Below are positions 38,584-51,313 of a DNA stretch of 64,000 bases, in pieces. Where the stretch lies: NCBI RefSeq assembly GCF_002277815.1, contig NZ_NKJI01000006.1, forward strand, positions 1-64,000, in the 5' to 3' direction. Source of the DNA: Pseudomonas sp. ERMR1:02 (lineage in GTDB: Bacteria; Pseudomonadota; Gammaproteobacteria; Pseudomonadales; Pseudomonadaceae). The notes under the pieces were generated by a model. It ran no database searches. It worked only from the letters and a program-made list of their open reading frames with translations, and was not told the DNA's origin. The position numbers and the translations under genes were made by a program. Within the stretch, counting starts at the first letter, position 1; each line of letters opens with the position of its first letter.

Positions 38584-41500
38584 ATGTCCGATACCTTTAC
38601 GTCTGGCCGCGAAATGGCCCGGCATCCCTCAAGTTCAATGAGCAATCCGGCCGCCGATACCAAACCCTCAACCACTCAAAGTCTTCACGGCGAGCTACTT
38701 GAGCAGACCATACCCGGCTGGCTGACTGGTGCCACTACGGAGCGTCGCAACGCGCTGAAGGAAGCCAATGTGTCCTTGCCGGTCTGGTATCGGCAAGCCT
38801 CCGGGCAGCAGCGCAAGGCCTTGAACGAAAGCGTCACCGCAAGCTTCAATGCACAGACCCGGCTGGATAAGGTCATGTCCGGTCTACAGGACATCGACAC
38901 CTTCGCCGCGCCGTTGCTGATCAAGGCATTGAAGGATCAGTTCAACGTAGAGCTGGATATCAACAAGACATTCCTGCGGCTAATCAAACCGCTGGAAATC
39001 GGTATTCTCGGCATCGATGTCAGCAGCTTCGAAGCTCTGAAGCTGCCATTGCTGCAGGCTGCGCTGCATAACTTCGAGGCCGCTGAATGTGAAAGCGGGG
39101 CCTTCCATGCGTCCTCAGGTTTTCAGGTCGAAAGCTCGACGCCCGGTACGCTGGAATCCGCTAAAACTCAGCTGACGGTCGAGCAGTTCACCAGCCTGTG
39201 TCGAACGCTGGATATCGGCGCCAAGTATCAGCAATACCTCACGGACTACCTGAAGCCAAAGGATGCGGTGGCGGATCATGTGTTTCGTGAAAAGTTCTGC
39301 ACGGCGCAGAAGACAGCCTTGCGAGCGGCGGCTGAAGGCGCGTTGCTGCAAAAGGATATCGAGCCGCGGGATTACACCTCGATACTGTCGATTATCGAAG
39401 GAGACATTCAGCCTCGCCAGGGCAACAAGCAGATATGGTTTCGCGATCTGGAACTCATGAAGCACCGCATGACCGGCTGCGTGTTGTTCTCGATTTGCGA
39501 GAAGTATCGCTACTCAGATGAATTGATTCTCTACATTCCCAATGACCCGCATCATCCGTTGAAGCGCTATACCTGGGCGCAAGTCAAGGCGATGTTCAAG
39601 CAGTGTTTCACCGAACGGGGTGGCGCGCCCGCCGATGGTGGCGGCCCGACGGCCTATCAACGGTTTTTCAGTCAGTTCGTGGCCTATGCCGATCGCCCGA
39701 ATTATTTCAGTCAATTCACCGTCGATACACCGGACAAGACGTTCAGCCAAACGATCGCGCCTTATGCCCCTTTGCTCAATAAGTTGATCAACGGCGTCAG
39801 TCCATTCAGTGTTTTTTCCGTCAGAGAGTTGCCCCCACTCCTCAGGTTGCGCAGGTGCCCAACCATGATCCTTATCTTGATCCGAGCGGTATTACCCGGC
39901 AGGGCCATGGCCTTTGGGCCGACAACGTCGACCTGTGGAATTATCTGTTCGAACAGCATCGCGACAGGCTTATGGCCGATGCTCGAAGCCACGCCGTGCC
40001 CACGGCGGACGTCGACGCCAGGGTACGCTCGGAAAAAATGGCCGAGTTGCTGAACATTGGCGTGCTGGTGTTGACCACGGTCTCGATGTTCGTGCCAGTG
40101 ATGGGCGAGGTGATGATGGCGGTAATGGCCGGGCAGATGCTCGAGGAAAGCTTTGATGGGGTGATCGAGTGGAGTGAGGGCGACCGCAAGGCAGCCAAAG
40201 AGCACTTGACGGACATCGCGGAGAATCTGGCTTTGCTCGCTTTAATGGCCGGTGCAGGCAAGGGCCTGGCCAAACTGACAGCGGTGAAAGTCGAACCGTT
40301 GATCGAAAACCTGCGTCCGGTCACATTACCCAACGGCCAGAAAAAGTTATGGAAGCCAGATATTGCTCCATACAAGGCCACTGTCACATTGCCGCCTGAG
40401 GCCAGGTCCGACGAGCTTGGCCTGTATGATTACAATGGCCAGACGGTACTGCCCCTGGACGGTGCCGATTATGTAGTCAAGCAGGACGCGGCCAGCGAGC
40501 AATACCGTATCCAGCATCCGACCCGTCCCGAGGCCTATGCACCGGAGCTGGTGAATAACGGCGAAGGCGCATGGCACCATGAACTGGAACGCCCGCTCAC
40601 CTGGAAAGGCCTGACGTTGATGCGCCGATTGGGGCGACTGGTCGATGGTTTCAGCGATGCGCAGCTTGAGCAAGTCCGCACCGTCAGTGGTGTTGACGAC
40701 GATGTACTGCGACGGTTGCATGTCGAGGGCGAAAAGGTCCCTGCGGTACTGCTCGATACCCTCAAGAAATTCAGCGCTTATGGCGATGCAGCTAAGGTAG
40801 AACGCGGCATTCGTGAGGGCTCACTCTCCAGCGAACTGTGCGGTTATGCCGCTTCCCTGGCGGTTGAATTGCCGGGCTGGCCGGCGAGCAAGGCGATTGA
40901 GGCTTTCACGGCGGACGGTTTGAGCGGGCCTTCGGTGAAATATGGCAACTCCGATGCATTGCCGAAAAACATCCTCAAAATTACTCGTTCGGACCTGATG
41001 AGCGGTCGTTTGCCTGAAAATATCATCGCGTCCTCCAACGAGGAGGAAGTCAAATCGCTCTTGCCCCATTACACACCCAAGACCACGGAGGAGCGCATTA
41101 CCGCCCTGCAAAAAAAACTGGAAGAGCACGCCGTCAGTGCCAGGGCGCGATTGACGCGCAGCCTCTATACCGAGCAACAACCCACAGCCAACGCGGCGGT
41201 TGTTGTTGTGCAGCGGGATTTCACTGGCTTGCCCACGGCGATGGTCGAGGAACTGCTGGCCGACGCCACGCTCGCCGAGCTCGAAACCCTGACCACAGCC
41301 AAGCGCGTTCCATTACGTCTGGCCGAGGGCGCGCGGCGTTTACAGCAGCAGATGCGTCTGACCCACGCTTATGAGGGGCTATACCTCGAGGCGCTGGCCG
41401 ACAGGGACACCGAAATCCTGGCGCTCAATTCACTGAAAGCCTTGCCGGGCTGGTTGGACGATCTGCGCCTGGAAGTGCGCGTGGGGGATATCGAGGGAGA

Positions 41501-43886
41501 ACTGCGTGCCAGCGTCGGTCCCGAGGATGCCACTGAGCGCAAAGTGCTGCTGCGCAAGCACGACGGGCGTTACGAGACGCGAAGCGACCGCGATGAACAA
41601 CTGCACGGTACCGATGATCTCTATTCTTCTATCCAGCACGCATTGCCAGACCGGCAGCGCCAAGCCATCGGGTTGCCCCATGTTTCGCAGGGCGAGCAGT
41701 TGAGGGCAAAGATCATCGAACATCAGTTGCCCCGCGATCAGCTTCGTCCATTGTTGAAGATGCAACCGCGCCAACAACCTCTCTTTAAATCGCCGACGCG
41801 CCTGTCCGGTGAACGCATCGGCTACCCGTTGAGCGATCACCCACGAACCACCCAGTGGCAGCGCATTGTCCAGGAGCGGGTCAATACGCTTTATCCCTTG
41901 ATGACGTTGGAGGAAATCGATGCCTTTATCGCAAGTATGGGCGACAGGCTAGAAACAATCTTGAAGAGCCGGGAAAGCGAGTTCAAGAAACTCAATCAAA
42001 CCTTGCGACGCTGGCAACGGGCGCAACTGGACGGGGTGTCGGACGAAGAGCGCGGGACGGAGGAGTTTGTCGAGCAGCGGAGCGCACGACTGGCAATCAT
42101 CAAAGCCCTCCAGCAAGCGTGGCAGCGCACGGGAGAACCAGACCTTGATATCACTGACCGGCCCCAGGGCCAATACCTTGATTTGTCCGACATGGATCTT
42201 CTGGGGCAACTCAATGAGTTGCCGCCGCTCACGGCCAATTTCGATCATGTCACTCACCTGAATTTATCGGGTGCCGGCATTGAAGGTAACGTGAACGGGT
42301 TTTTGCGTTACTTCCGGCGCCTGCACGGGCTGAACCTGAGTAATAACAAGCTGGTCCAGCTGCCTGAAACCCTGGGCCAGATGAAACGTCTGACGGAGCT
42401 TGATCTGTCCGACAACCTGATCGAACTGGACGCGCCGGCTGTTGCCCGATTGCGCGGGCTCGAACGCCTGCAGTTCCTGGGGCTGGAGGGCAATCCATTG
42501 GGGCTGTCTCCGGATATCGGGCAGATGCCGGACCTGAATATCGTGATGCTGGCTCACACCGGTCTGACCACTTGGCCTGTGGGTGTGTTCGAACAGTATC
42601 GAGGCCGAACGTTTAACCTGGATTTGGGTGCCAATGTGCTGGAGGAAATACCACAAGTGACGCCCGGATCGGCTGAGGCCGAGGTGGTGGCGCGTACGAT
42701 CATCAGTCATGAGCCTCGCTATATTTCCGACCAGAATCTGCAAATTGTCAGGGGCTATCGAGAGTCGGTGGGGCTGGAGCCGGATCGACCTTATCCTCCG
42801 AGGGGAATCCTCGACAGCATTGATTGGAAAGCGGGCCTTTCTGACGAGCTATGGCAGGCTAAACAGGATGTTTGGGACAGCCTCGAACATGAGCACGGCT
42901 CTGAGCCGTTCTTCAGGGAACTGAGAAAACTGGCGCAATCGGCAGATGCGCTTGCCACGGAGGAGTCGGCGAGGGCCGACCTGTGCCGAAAGGTCTGGGA
43001 AATGATCGAGGCCGCCGCCGAGCACAGCGCGTTGCGGGAAAAACTGTTCCGCATGGCCGCTGCCCCCACCACCTGCGTAGATGCCGGAGCGCAGGTGTTT
43101 AACGCCATGGGCACAGAGGTTCTGCTGGCGCAGGCCTATGAGCTGGCTTCGTACGATCTGGTCGAGACCGCGTTGCTGGAATTGGCACGTGGCAAATCGC
43201 GTCTGGATGAGCTGGGCAGAATCGCCCGGGAGAGGGTCGGTGCGCTGCTAGAGGAGGGGCACTTGTTTCCCGAATACGACGAGGAAGGACTGGTCATACC
43301 TCGTTTTGATGCGCAGGGACGTCCGGTCACGGACATCGACGAGGTGGAGATCCATATGATCTACGCCACTCAATTGGCGGATCGCCTGGATTTACCTTGG
43401 CAATCCCGGCAAATGAGGTTTCAAGTGCCCGATGTGTCAACCAAGATGATTGACGACGCTTATAAGCGGGTACTGGAAAAAGAGCAGGGGCCACTGTTGC
43501 AGGCCCGGCTGATAGAGCAACCCTTCTGGGTTGATTACCTCAAACGATATCACTCTGAGCCGTTCAAGACTTTGTACGCCAAGGCCGAGCTCCTGCTGGA
43601 TTTGCAGGACGCGCAACAAGCCTGGGTCGACAGCGATTCGTCGGTGCACAAGATTCATTGGCGTTCGGAGGTGGTCCGGTTGGCGAAACTGCTGGGCAAG
43701 CCGGACAGTGAGGTAATGCCCGGCATGGTGATGAGCGATGCGCAGTATTACGCCGAGATGGACACTTTCGAAACGCAAGAAAAGGCGCTGATCGGCAAAC
43801 TGACCGGCGAAGCGATGCAGCGCGCCAAGCTGCAACGTGATGAAACATCTTTCCGGGTTCAGGGTAATACAGCCCCTCGAACCTAA
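38584..43886 (+). CDS. Large toxin/effector: dermonecrotic-toxin-like N-terminus, LRR, NEL E3 ubiquitin ligase (copy 2; frameshifted)
   Basis: About 1767 residues when a missing C near 39833 is restored (ELPPTPQVAQVPNHDPYLDP). Diverged paralogue of the preceding gene along its whole length: LILYIPNDPHHPLKRY matches copy 1's PDDPDHPLKEY block; hydrophobic segment at ~490-525 (LVLTTVSMFVPVMGEVMMAV); LRRs from ~1216 (LHGLNLSNNKLVQLP, LTELDLSDNLIEL, LQFLGLEGNPLGLSP); NEL with PYPPRGILDSIDW and catalytic Cys1498 in TTCVDAGAQVFNAMG. The first ~45 residues are Ser/Thr-rich and unlike copy 1. The LRR surfaces differ, suggesting different host targets. AGGAGAG before the ATG is a good ribosome site. 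Confidence 0.85.
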
Positions 43887-43901
43887 TCGGGTTCCAAATC
43901 T

Positions 43902-43930
43902 CCACCGCTGCGCTGACCGTGCTGCGGTGG
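43902..43930. other. Weak inverted repeat between NEL copy 2 and ureC
   Basis: CCACCGC / GCGGTGG with a 15-base loop and no T run, in the 85-base gap between converging genes. Possibly a factor-assisted termination hairpin; weak support. Confidence 0.3.
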
Positions 43931-43971
43931 GGTCGAACCTGTCCCTCGGACCGGCCTCTCGGACCTGCCCC

Positions 43972-45671
43972 TCAGAACAAGAAATAACGCTGCGCCATCG
44001 GCAGGGTTTCTGCCGGCTCGCACCACAGCAACACCCCGTCAGCCTTGACCTGATAGGTTTGCGGGTCGACATCGATATTCGGCAGGTAGTCGTTGTGGAT
44101 CAAGTCGGTTTTCTGCACTTCGCGACAGCCTTTGACCACGGCGATTTTCTTCTTCAGGCCCAAGGTTTCCGGCAGGCCTGCTTCCTGCGCGGCCTGGCTG
44201 ATGAAGGTCAGGCTGGTGGCGTGCAGCGAGCCGCCATAACTGGCGAACATCGGACGGTAATGCACCGGTTGCGGCGTCGGAATAGATGCGTTGGCATCGC
44301 CCATCAGGCTGGCCGCGATGGCGCCGCCCTTGAGGATCAGCGTCGGCTTGACCCCGAAAAATGCCGGGCGCCAGAGCACCAGGTCCGCCCATTTACCCAC
44401 TTCGACCGAACCGACCTCATGGCTGATGCCATGGGTGATCGCCGGGTTGATGGTGTACTTGGCGATGTAACGTTTGGCGCGGAAGTTGTCGTTGCCTGCG
44501 CCGTCACCGGGTAGCGGGCCGCGCTGCTTTTTCATCTTGTCGGCGGTCTGCCAGGTGCGCGTGATGACTTCGCCGACCCGGCCCATGGCCTGACTGTCAG
44601 AGCTGATCATCGAGAACGCGCCGAGGTCGTGGAGGATGTCTTCGGCGGCAATCGTCTCGCGGCGGATGCGGCTTTCGGCGAAGGCCACGTCTTCGGCAAT
44701 GCTCGGGTCCAGGTGGTGGCAGACCATCAGCATGTCGAGGTGTTCATCGATGGTATTGCGGGTGAATGGCCGGGTCGGATTCGTCGAACTCGGCAGCACG
44801 TTGGCAAAACCGCAGGCCTTGATGATGTCCGGGGCGTGCCCGCCACCCGCGCCTTCGGTGTGGTAGGTGTGGATGGTGCGGCCCTTGAACGCGGCGAGGG
44901 TGGTCTCGACGAAACCGGACTCGTTGAGGGTGTCGGTGTGAATCGCCACTTGCACGTCGTACTGATCGGCGACGCTCAGGCAATTGTCGATGCTCGCCGG
45001 TGTGGTGCCCCAGTCTTCGTGGAGCTTGAGGCCGATGGCGCCGGCCTTCACCTGTTCGATCAACGGTTCCGGCAGGCTGGCGTTGCCCTTGCCAGTCAGG
45101 CCGATGTTCATTGGGAACGCATCGGCGGCCTGGAGCATGCGCGCCAGATGCCATGGCCCGGAAGTGCACGTGGTGGCGTTGGTCCGGTGGCCGGGCCGGT
45201 GCCGCCGCCGATCATGGTGGTGACGCCGCTCATCAGGGCTTCTTCGATCTGCTGCGGGCAGATGAAGTGGATGTGCGTGTCGATGCCGCCGGCGGTGAGG
45301 ATCATGCCTTCACCGGCAATGACTTCGGTGCTGGCGCCGATGGCGATGTTGACGTTGGGCTGAACGTCCGGGTTACCTGCCTTGCCGATGGCTTTGATGC
45401 GACCGTCCTTGAGGCCGACGTCGGCCTTGACGATGCCCCAATGATCGATGATCAACGCGTTGGTGATCAGGGTATCGACGACTTCGGCGGCGAGCAGTTG
45501 ACTCTGGCCCTGGCCGTCGCGGATGACCTTGCCACCGCCGAACTTCACTTCTTCGCCGTAGGTGGTGAAGTCCTTCTCGACTTCGATCCACAATTCGGTG
45601 TCGGCCAGGCGGACCTTGTCACCGACGGTAGGGCCGTACATGTCGGCGTAGGCCTGACGGGAAATTTTCAT
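43972..45671 (-). CDS. ureC: Urease alpha subunit (frameshifted)
   Basis: About 566 residues once a missing base near 45193 is restored ([21 protein letters not shown]). Starts [19 protein letters not shown]. Nickel ligand and active-site motifs: [14 protein letters not shown] (His pair), the carbamylated Lys at about 216 in [37 protein letters not shown] and the flap [20 protein letters not shown] with its Cys. Catalyses urea hydrolysis to ammonia and carbamate. Last gene of ureDA-x-y-BC; maturation genes ureEFG are 25 kb away on the same strand. A palindromic repeat separates it from ureB. Confidence 0.93.
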
Positions 45672-45690
45672 CGTAATTCCTTGCACAAAT

Positions 45691-45802
45691 TGATCGTTCC
45701 CACGCTCTGCGTGGGAATGCCGCCATGGACGCTCTGCGTCCGCCGTTATGTGACGCGGAGCGTCACGGGATGCATTCCCACGCAGAGCGTGGGAACGATC
45801 AG
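45691..45802. repeat. Palindromic repeat between ureB and ureC
   Basis: Outer arms TGATCGTTCCCACGCTCTGC... and ...GCAGAGCGTGGGAACGATCA are exact inverted copies of about 30 bases, enclosing GGACGCTCTGCGTCC and GTGACGCGGAGCGTCAC hairpins. Same family as 19573-19685 and 49235-49370. Confidence 0.85.
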
Positions 45803-47183
<1,381 letters not shown>

Positions 47184-47192
47184 GGCGTGGCC

Positions 47193-47494
47193 TCAGGCGA
47201 TGGGTTGATGGACGGTAACCAGTTTGGTGCCGTCGGGGAAAGTCGCTTCGACCTGGATCTCGGGAATCATTTCCGGGATGCCTTCCATCACTTGTTCACG
47301 ACTCAGAAGAGTGGTGCCGTAGTGCATCAATTGCGCAACGGTCTGGCCATCACGGGCGCCTTCGAGCAGCGCTGCAGAGATGTAGGCCATGGCCTCCGGG
47401 TAATTGAGTTTCACGCCGCGGGCCAGACGCCGCTCGGCCACGAGGCCGGCGGTGAAAATCAGCAGCTTGTCTTTTTCACGTGGGTCAGGTCCAT
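47193..47494 (-). CDS. ureA: Urease gamma subunit (frameshift at codon 5)
   Basis: The family start [20 protein letters not shown] is encoded from ATG 47494 if a C is added to the CCC run near 47480; as written, only a different upstream start remains open. The rest is intact: [38 protein letters not shown] and [19 protein letters not shown]. 100 residues when repaired, the exact usual length. Structural subunit of the (UreABC)3 urease. Confidence 0.93.
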
Positions 47495-47538
47495 CGTTGG
47501 AATCCATCAGGGCAGATAAAAAGGTATTCGGATCTGTA

Positions 47539-47639
47539 AACACCGATCCCTGTAGGAGCGAGGCTTGCCCGCGAAGCTTTTGGCGGCCTCAAGGTCCCCT
47601 TCGCGGGCAAGCCTCGCTCCTACACAGGGGATCGGTGTT
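47539..47639. repeat. REP pair (REPIN) with extended arms between ureD and ureA
   Basis: The REP arms (47550-47577 and 47600-47626) are flanked by matching AACACCGATCC / GGATCGGTGTT, so the near-perfect inverted repeat covers about 100 bases. Confidence 0.85.
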
Positions 47640-48476
47640 CAGGTGCTCCAGATTCTGGGTGGGACTGCTTCGCGGCCGAGCAACGCTGGCCTGAGCAATC
47701 GCCATAATTCAATCAACCATCCCCGCGCCAATAGCGCTTCACTGGCCAGACACCGGGCAACCAGCAGCCCCGGCAATTGCGTCAGATCCCCGCGCACGTC
47801 ATTGGGCAGCGAACGGCACTTCTCCAGCAGTTCGCTTTCAATCTCGCCAGTCACCAGCAGGGTGGCAAACACCGGTTGCCCGTCCAGGCCAATCGGCGAA
47901 TCGAGCAAACCATCGCCCCCGACAATGCGCTGGCGTTCATGCCAGAGCAACTGACCGTCGCGGCGAATATCCAATTGCGCCTGAAAATGCCCGAGGTCGA
48001 AGCGCTCGCCACTGGCCGGCCGGCCCAGCGCCAACACATCCCAGTAGAACAACCGGCCATCGCCCTCAAGGTCGATGCAGGTGCTGAGTTCAGCCTGCGC
48101 CGCGCTGAAAATGATCGTCTCCTGAGGCAACCATTCCAGTGTCGCACCGGCCGCCACCTTGAATTTCAGCTGCTGATAAGCGGGCCGGCGGCGCGGTACC
48201 ACTTGGCTGCGCCTGGACTGGTGATCTGCGCCCAGGCATCGCTGCCGACGCTGGCCGAAATGTCCAGGCGATCACCCCCGGCGATCCCGCCCGGCGGGTG
48301 GACAATGATGTGCTGGCAAACCTCGGGACCTTCGGCATACAAGTGTTTCTGCACGCGCAAAGGGCCAAGATGCCGGCGCTGTACCGGGCCGTGCTGTCAC
48401 CAAACCGGGCGTAGCCCAGTTCCAGCTCGGCGTGCCAGCTGGGGGTGAATAGCGTTGTGGGGGCAGGTGAATTCAT
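47639..48476 (-). CDS. ureD: Urease accessory protein UreD (two frame breaks)
   Basis: About 279 residues after two one-base repairs, near 48385 and 48185. Joined frames read [20 protein letters not shown], ...[57 protein letters not shown] and [18 protein letters not shown], all core UreD motifs. UreD is the scaffold that docks on apo-urease and recruits UreF and UreG for nickel delivery. It starts 44 bases downstream of urtE, so it is probably read together with the urea transporter. Confidence 0.9.
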
Positions 48477-48519
48477 GGTTTCTAATTATCGTTAGGTTGC
48501 TACAGATTAAATCGTACTC

Positions 48520-49216
48520 TTATATCGTAACCAGGCCACGCACACCTTCGGCTTCCATATTTCACCACGACCTTGCTGCACGATCTCGCCCCGGGACATC
48601 ACCAGGTATTGGTCAGCCAGTTCGGCGGCGAAGTCGTAGAACTGCTCAACCAACAGAATCGCCATGTCTCCGCGTGCCGCCAGCTTCTTGATCACTGCGC
48701 CGATTTCCTTGATCACCGATGGCTGGATGCCTTCGGTGGGCTCATCGAGGATCAGCAGGCGCGGACGGCTGGCCAGTGCTCTGCCGATGGCAAGCTGCTG
48801 TTGCTGTCCGCCGGACAAGTCACCGCCGCGCCGTTGCTTCATTTGCAGCAACACCGGGAACAGTTCGTAGATGAAGGCCGGGACTTCCTTTGCCTCGGAG
48901 CCTGGGAAACGCGACAGGCCCATCAGCAGGTTTCTTCCACGGTCAGCCGGCCAAAAATTTCGCGCCCCTGTGGCACATAAGCGATCCCGGCGTGCACCCG
49001 TTGATGGGGTTTGAACGTGGTGATCGGTTTGCCTTCCCAGTTCACCGTGCCTTCTTTGGCCGGCAACAAACCCATCAGGCACTTGAGCAGGGTGGTCTTG
49101 CCCACGCCGTTACGCCCGAGCAGGCAAGTGACTTCGCCGACCTTCACGTCAAACGTCAGGCCGCGCAGGATGTGGCTTCCGCCGTAGTACTGATGCAGCT
49201 TGTCGACTTGCAGCAT
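48520..49216 (-). CDS. urtE: Urea ABC transporter ATPase UrtE (two frame breaks)
   Basis: About 232 residues after adding one A near 48932 (LTVEENLLMGLS) and one near 48540 (GENMEAEGVRGLVTI, then stop at 48520). Starts MLQVDKLHQYYGGSHILRGL; Walker A GRNGVGKTT, signature LSGGQQQQLAIGRAL, Walker [14 protein letters not shown]. Resembles LivF and pairs with UrtD as the motor of the urea importer. Preceded by a palindromic repeat, followed closely by ureD. Confidence 0.9.
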
Positions 49217-49234
49217 TCCAAATTCTCCCCCAGC

Positions 49235-49370
49235 GATCGTTCCCACGCTCTGCGTGGGAATGCATCCCGTGACGCTCTGCGTCACACGTGCGCAGGACTT
49301 GAGCCCTGCATTGTCAGCGGAACGCGGAGCGTCCCCGGCGGCATTCCCACGCAGAGCGTGGGAATGATCA
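49235..49370. repeat. Palindromic repeat between urtD and urtE
   Basis: Outer arms GATCGTTCCCACGCTCTGCG... and ...CGCAGAGCGTGGGAATGATC are inverted copies enclosing a non-identical middle. Same family as 19573-19685 and 45691-45802. Confidence 0.85.
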
Positions 49371-50237
49371 GCGACCGAGATACACCTCGATTACCCGCTC
49401 GTTATCCTGCACCTGCTCCAGCGATCCCTCCGCCAGCACACTGCCCTGGTGCAACACAGTCACGTGGTCGGCAATCGAGCCGACGAAGCCCATGTCGTGT
49501 TCCACCACCATCAGCGAATGCTTGCCGGCCAGGCTCTTGAACAGCTCGGCGGTGAATTCGGTTTCGGCGTCGGTCATGCCCGCCACCGGTTCGTCGAGCA
49601 GCAGCAATTGCGGGTCCTGCATCAGCAACATGCCGATTTCCAGAAACTGCTTCTGGCCATGGGAAAGCAAGCCCGCCGGACGATTGACCGAGGCGGTCAG
49701 GCGGATGGTGTGCAGTACTTCGGCGATGCGGTCCTTTTGTTCACCGTTGAGTCGCGCCCGCAGGCTGGCCCACACCGATTTGTCGGTTTTCTGCGCCAGC
49801 TCCAGGTTCTCGAACACGCTCAGGGCTTCGAACACCGTCGGCTTCTGGAACTTGCGGCCGATACCGGCCTGGGCGATCTGCACTTCACTCATCTGCGTCA
49901 GGTCCAGGGTTTCACCGAACCAGGCCTTGCCGTGACTCGGGCGGGTCTTGCCGGTGATCACGTCCATCAGCGTGGTCTTGCCCGCACCGTTGGGGCCGAT
50001 GATGCAGCGCAACTCGCCGACGCCGATGTACAGGTTCAGAGCATTCAAAGCCTTGAAACCGTCGAAGCTGACGCTGATGTCTTCCAGGGTCAAAATGGTG
50101 CCGTGGCGGGTATCCAGGCCGGGACCAACGCGCTGGCCGAGGCCGATGGCGTCGCGGCTGGTGCCGGCGTCCTTGTTCGGCTGCGGTGGATAAAATGCCG
50201 GTTCGAGCATGAATTCAGCCGTCGCAGTCACTCTCAT
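49368..50237 (-). CDS. urtD: Urea ABC transporter ATPase UrtD
   Basis: 289 residues. A 45-residue N-terminal extension precedes the ATPase core ILTLEDISVSFDGFKALNAL; Walker A GPNGAGKTT, signature LSHGQKQFLEIG, Walker B LLLLDEPVAGM, switch His in VVEHDMGFVG. LivG-like. Its start overlaps the end of urtC by 4 bases. Intact. Confidence 0.93.
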   Translation of the reverse strand: MRVTATAEFMLEPAFYPPQPNKDAGTSRDAIGLGQRVGPGLDTRHGTILTLEDISVSFDGFKALNALNLYIGVGELRCIIGPNGAGKTTLMDVITGKTRPSHGKAWFGETLDLTQMSEVQIAQAGIGRKFQKPTVFEALSVFENLELAQKTDKSVWASLRARLNGEQKDRIAEVLHTIRLTASVNRPAGLLSHGQKQFLEIGMLLMQDPQLLLLDEPVAGMTDAETEFTAELFKSLAGKHSLMVVEHDMGFVGSIADHVTVLHQGSVLAEGSLEQVQDNERVIEVYLGR

Positions 50238-51313
50238 TGGTTACCCCTTTTCTTCAGCAGGCCGATCACGCCTTTGGGCAGGTACAGGGTCACGACGATG
50301 AACAGCGCTCCGAGGAAGAACAGCCAGTACTCGGGGAAGGCCACGGTGAACCAGCTTTTCATGCCGTTGACCACGCCAGCGCCGAGCAGCGGGCCGATCA
50401 GCGTGCCGCGACCGCCCAGGGCGACCCACACAGCGGCTTCGATGGAATTGGTCGGCGACATTTCACTCGGGTTGATGATGCCGACTTGCGGCACGTACAA
50501 CGCACCGGCCAGCCCGCACAACACCGCGCTCAACACCCAGACAAACAGCTTGAAACCCCGTGGGTCATAGCCGCAGAACATCAGGCGATTCTCCGCATCC
50601 CGCAGGGCGGTCAACACCCGGCCGAACTTGCTCTGTGCCAAACGCCAACCGATGAACAGGCTCGCCACCAGCAACAACACCGTGGCGAAAAACAGCACCG
50701 CACGGGTGCCCGGTTCTGTAATGCCGAAACCGAGGATGCTGCGGAAATTGGTGAAGCCGTTGTTGCCGCCAAACCCGGTCTCGTTGCGGAAAAACAGCAG
50801 CATCCCGGCGAAGGTCAGGGCCTGGGTCATGATCGAGAAATACACGCCCTTGATCCGCGAGCGGAAGGCGAAGAAGCCAAACACCAGTGCCAGCAAACCC
50901 GGCGCCAGCACCACCAGGCACATGGCCCAGAGGAAGCTGCTGGTGCCGGTCCAATACCAAGGCAATTCGGTCCACGACAGGAAGGTCACGAACGCCGGCA
51001 AGCCATCGCCCGAGGCCTGGCGCATCAGGTACATGCCCATCGCATAACCGCCGAGGGCGAAGAACAGTCCGTGACCGAGCGACAGGAGACCTGCGTAACC
51101 CCAGACCAGATCCAGTGCCAGGGCGACGATGGCGTAGCAAAGAATCTTGCCGACCAGCGTCAGCGTGTAAGCCGAGACGTGCAACGTGCTGTCCGCCGGC
51201 AACAGCGACAGCAGCGGCAATGCCAGCAGCAGAACGAGGATCACCGCACCGAAAGCAATCGTAACTTTGGGGCCGGCTTTTTGTGTCGCGGTAACGAGCA
51301 GGGGCTGGTTCAT
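50234..51313 (-). CDS. urtC: Urea ABC transporter permease UrtC
   Basis: 359 residues, LivM-like multi-pass membrane protein: GYAGLLSLGHGLFFALGGYA is the family signature, and the coupling loop is GRVLTALRDAENRLMFCGYD. Ends YLPKGVIGLLKKR. Start codon shares one base with the urtB stop (TGATG), so translation is coupled. Forms the inner-membrane channel with UrtB. Confidence 0.94.
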   Translation of the reverse strand: MNQPLLVTATQKAGPKVTIAFGAVILVLLLALPLLSLLPADSTLHVSAYTLTLVGKILCYAIVALALDLVWGYAGLLSLGHGLFFALGGYAMGMYLMRQASGDGLPAFVTFLSWTELPWYWTGTSSFLWAMCLVVLAPGLLALVFGFFAFRSRIKGVYFSIMTQALTFAGMLLFFRNETGFGGNNGFTNFRSILGFGITEPGTRAVLFFATVLLLVASLFIGWRLAQSKFGRVLTALRDAENRLMFCGYDPRGFKLFVWVLSAVLCGLAGALYVPQVGIINPSEMSPTNSIEAAVWVALGGRGTLIGPLLGAGVVNGMKSWFTVAFPEYWLFFLGALFIVVTLYLPKGVIGLLKKRGNQ

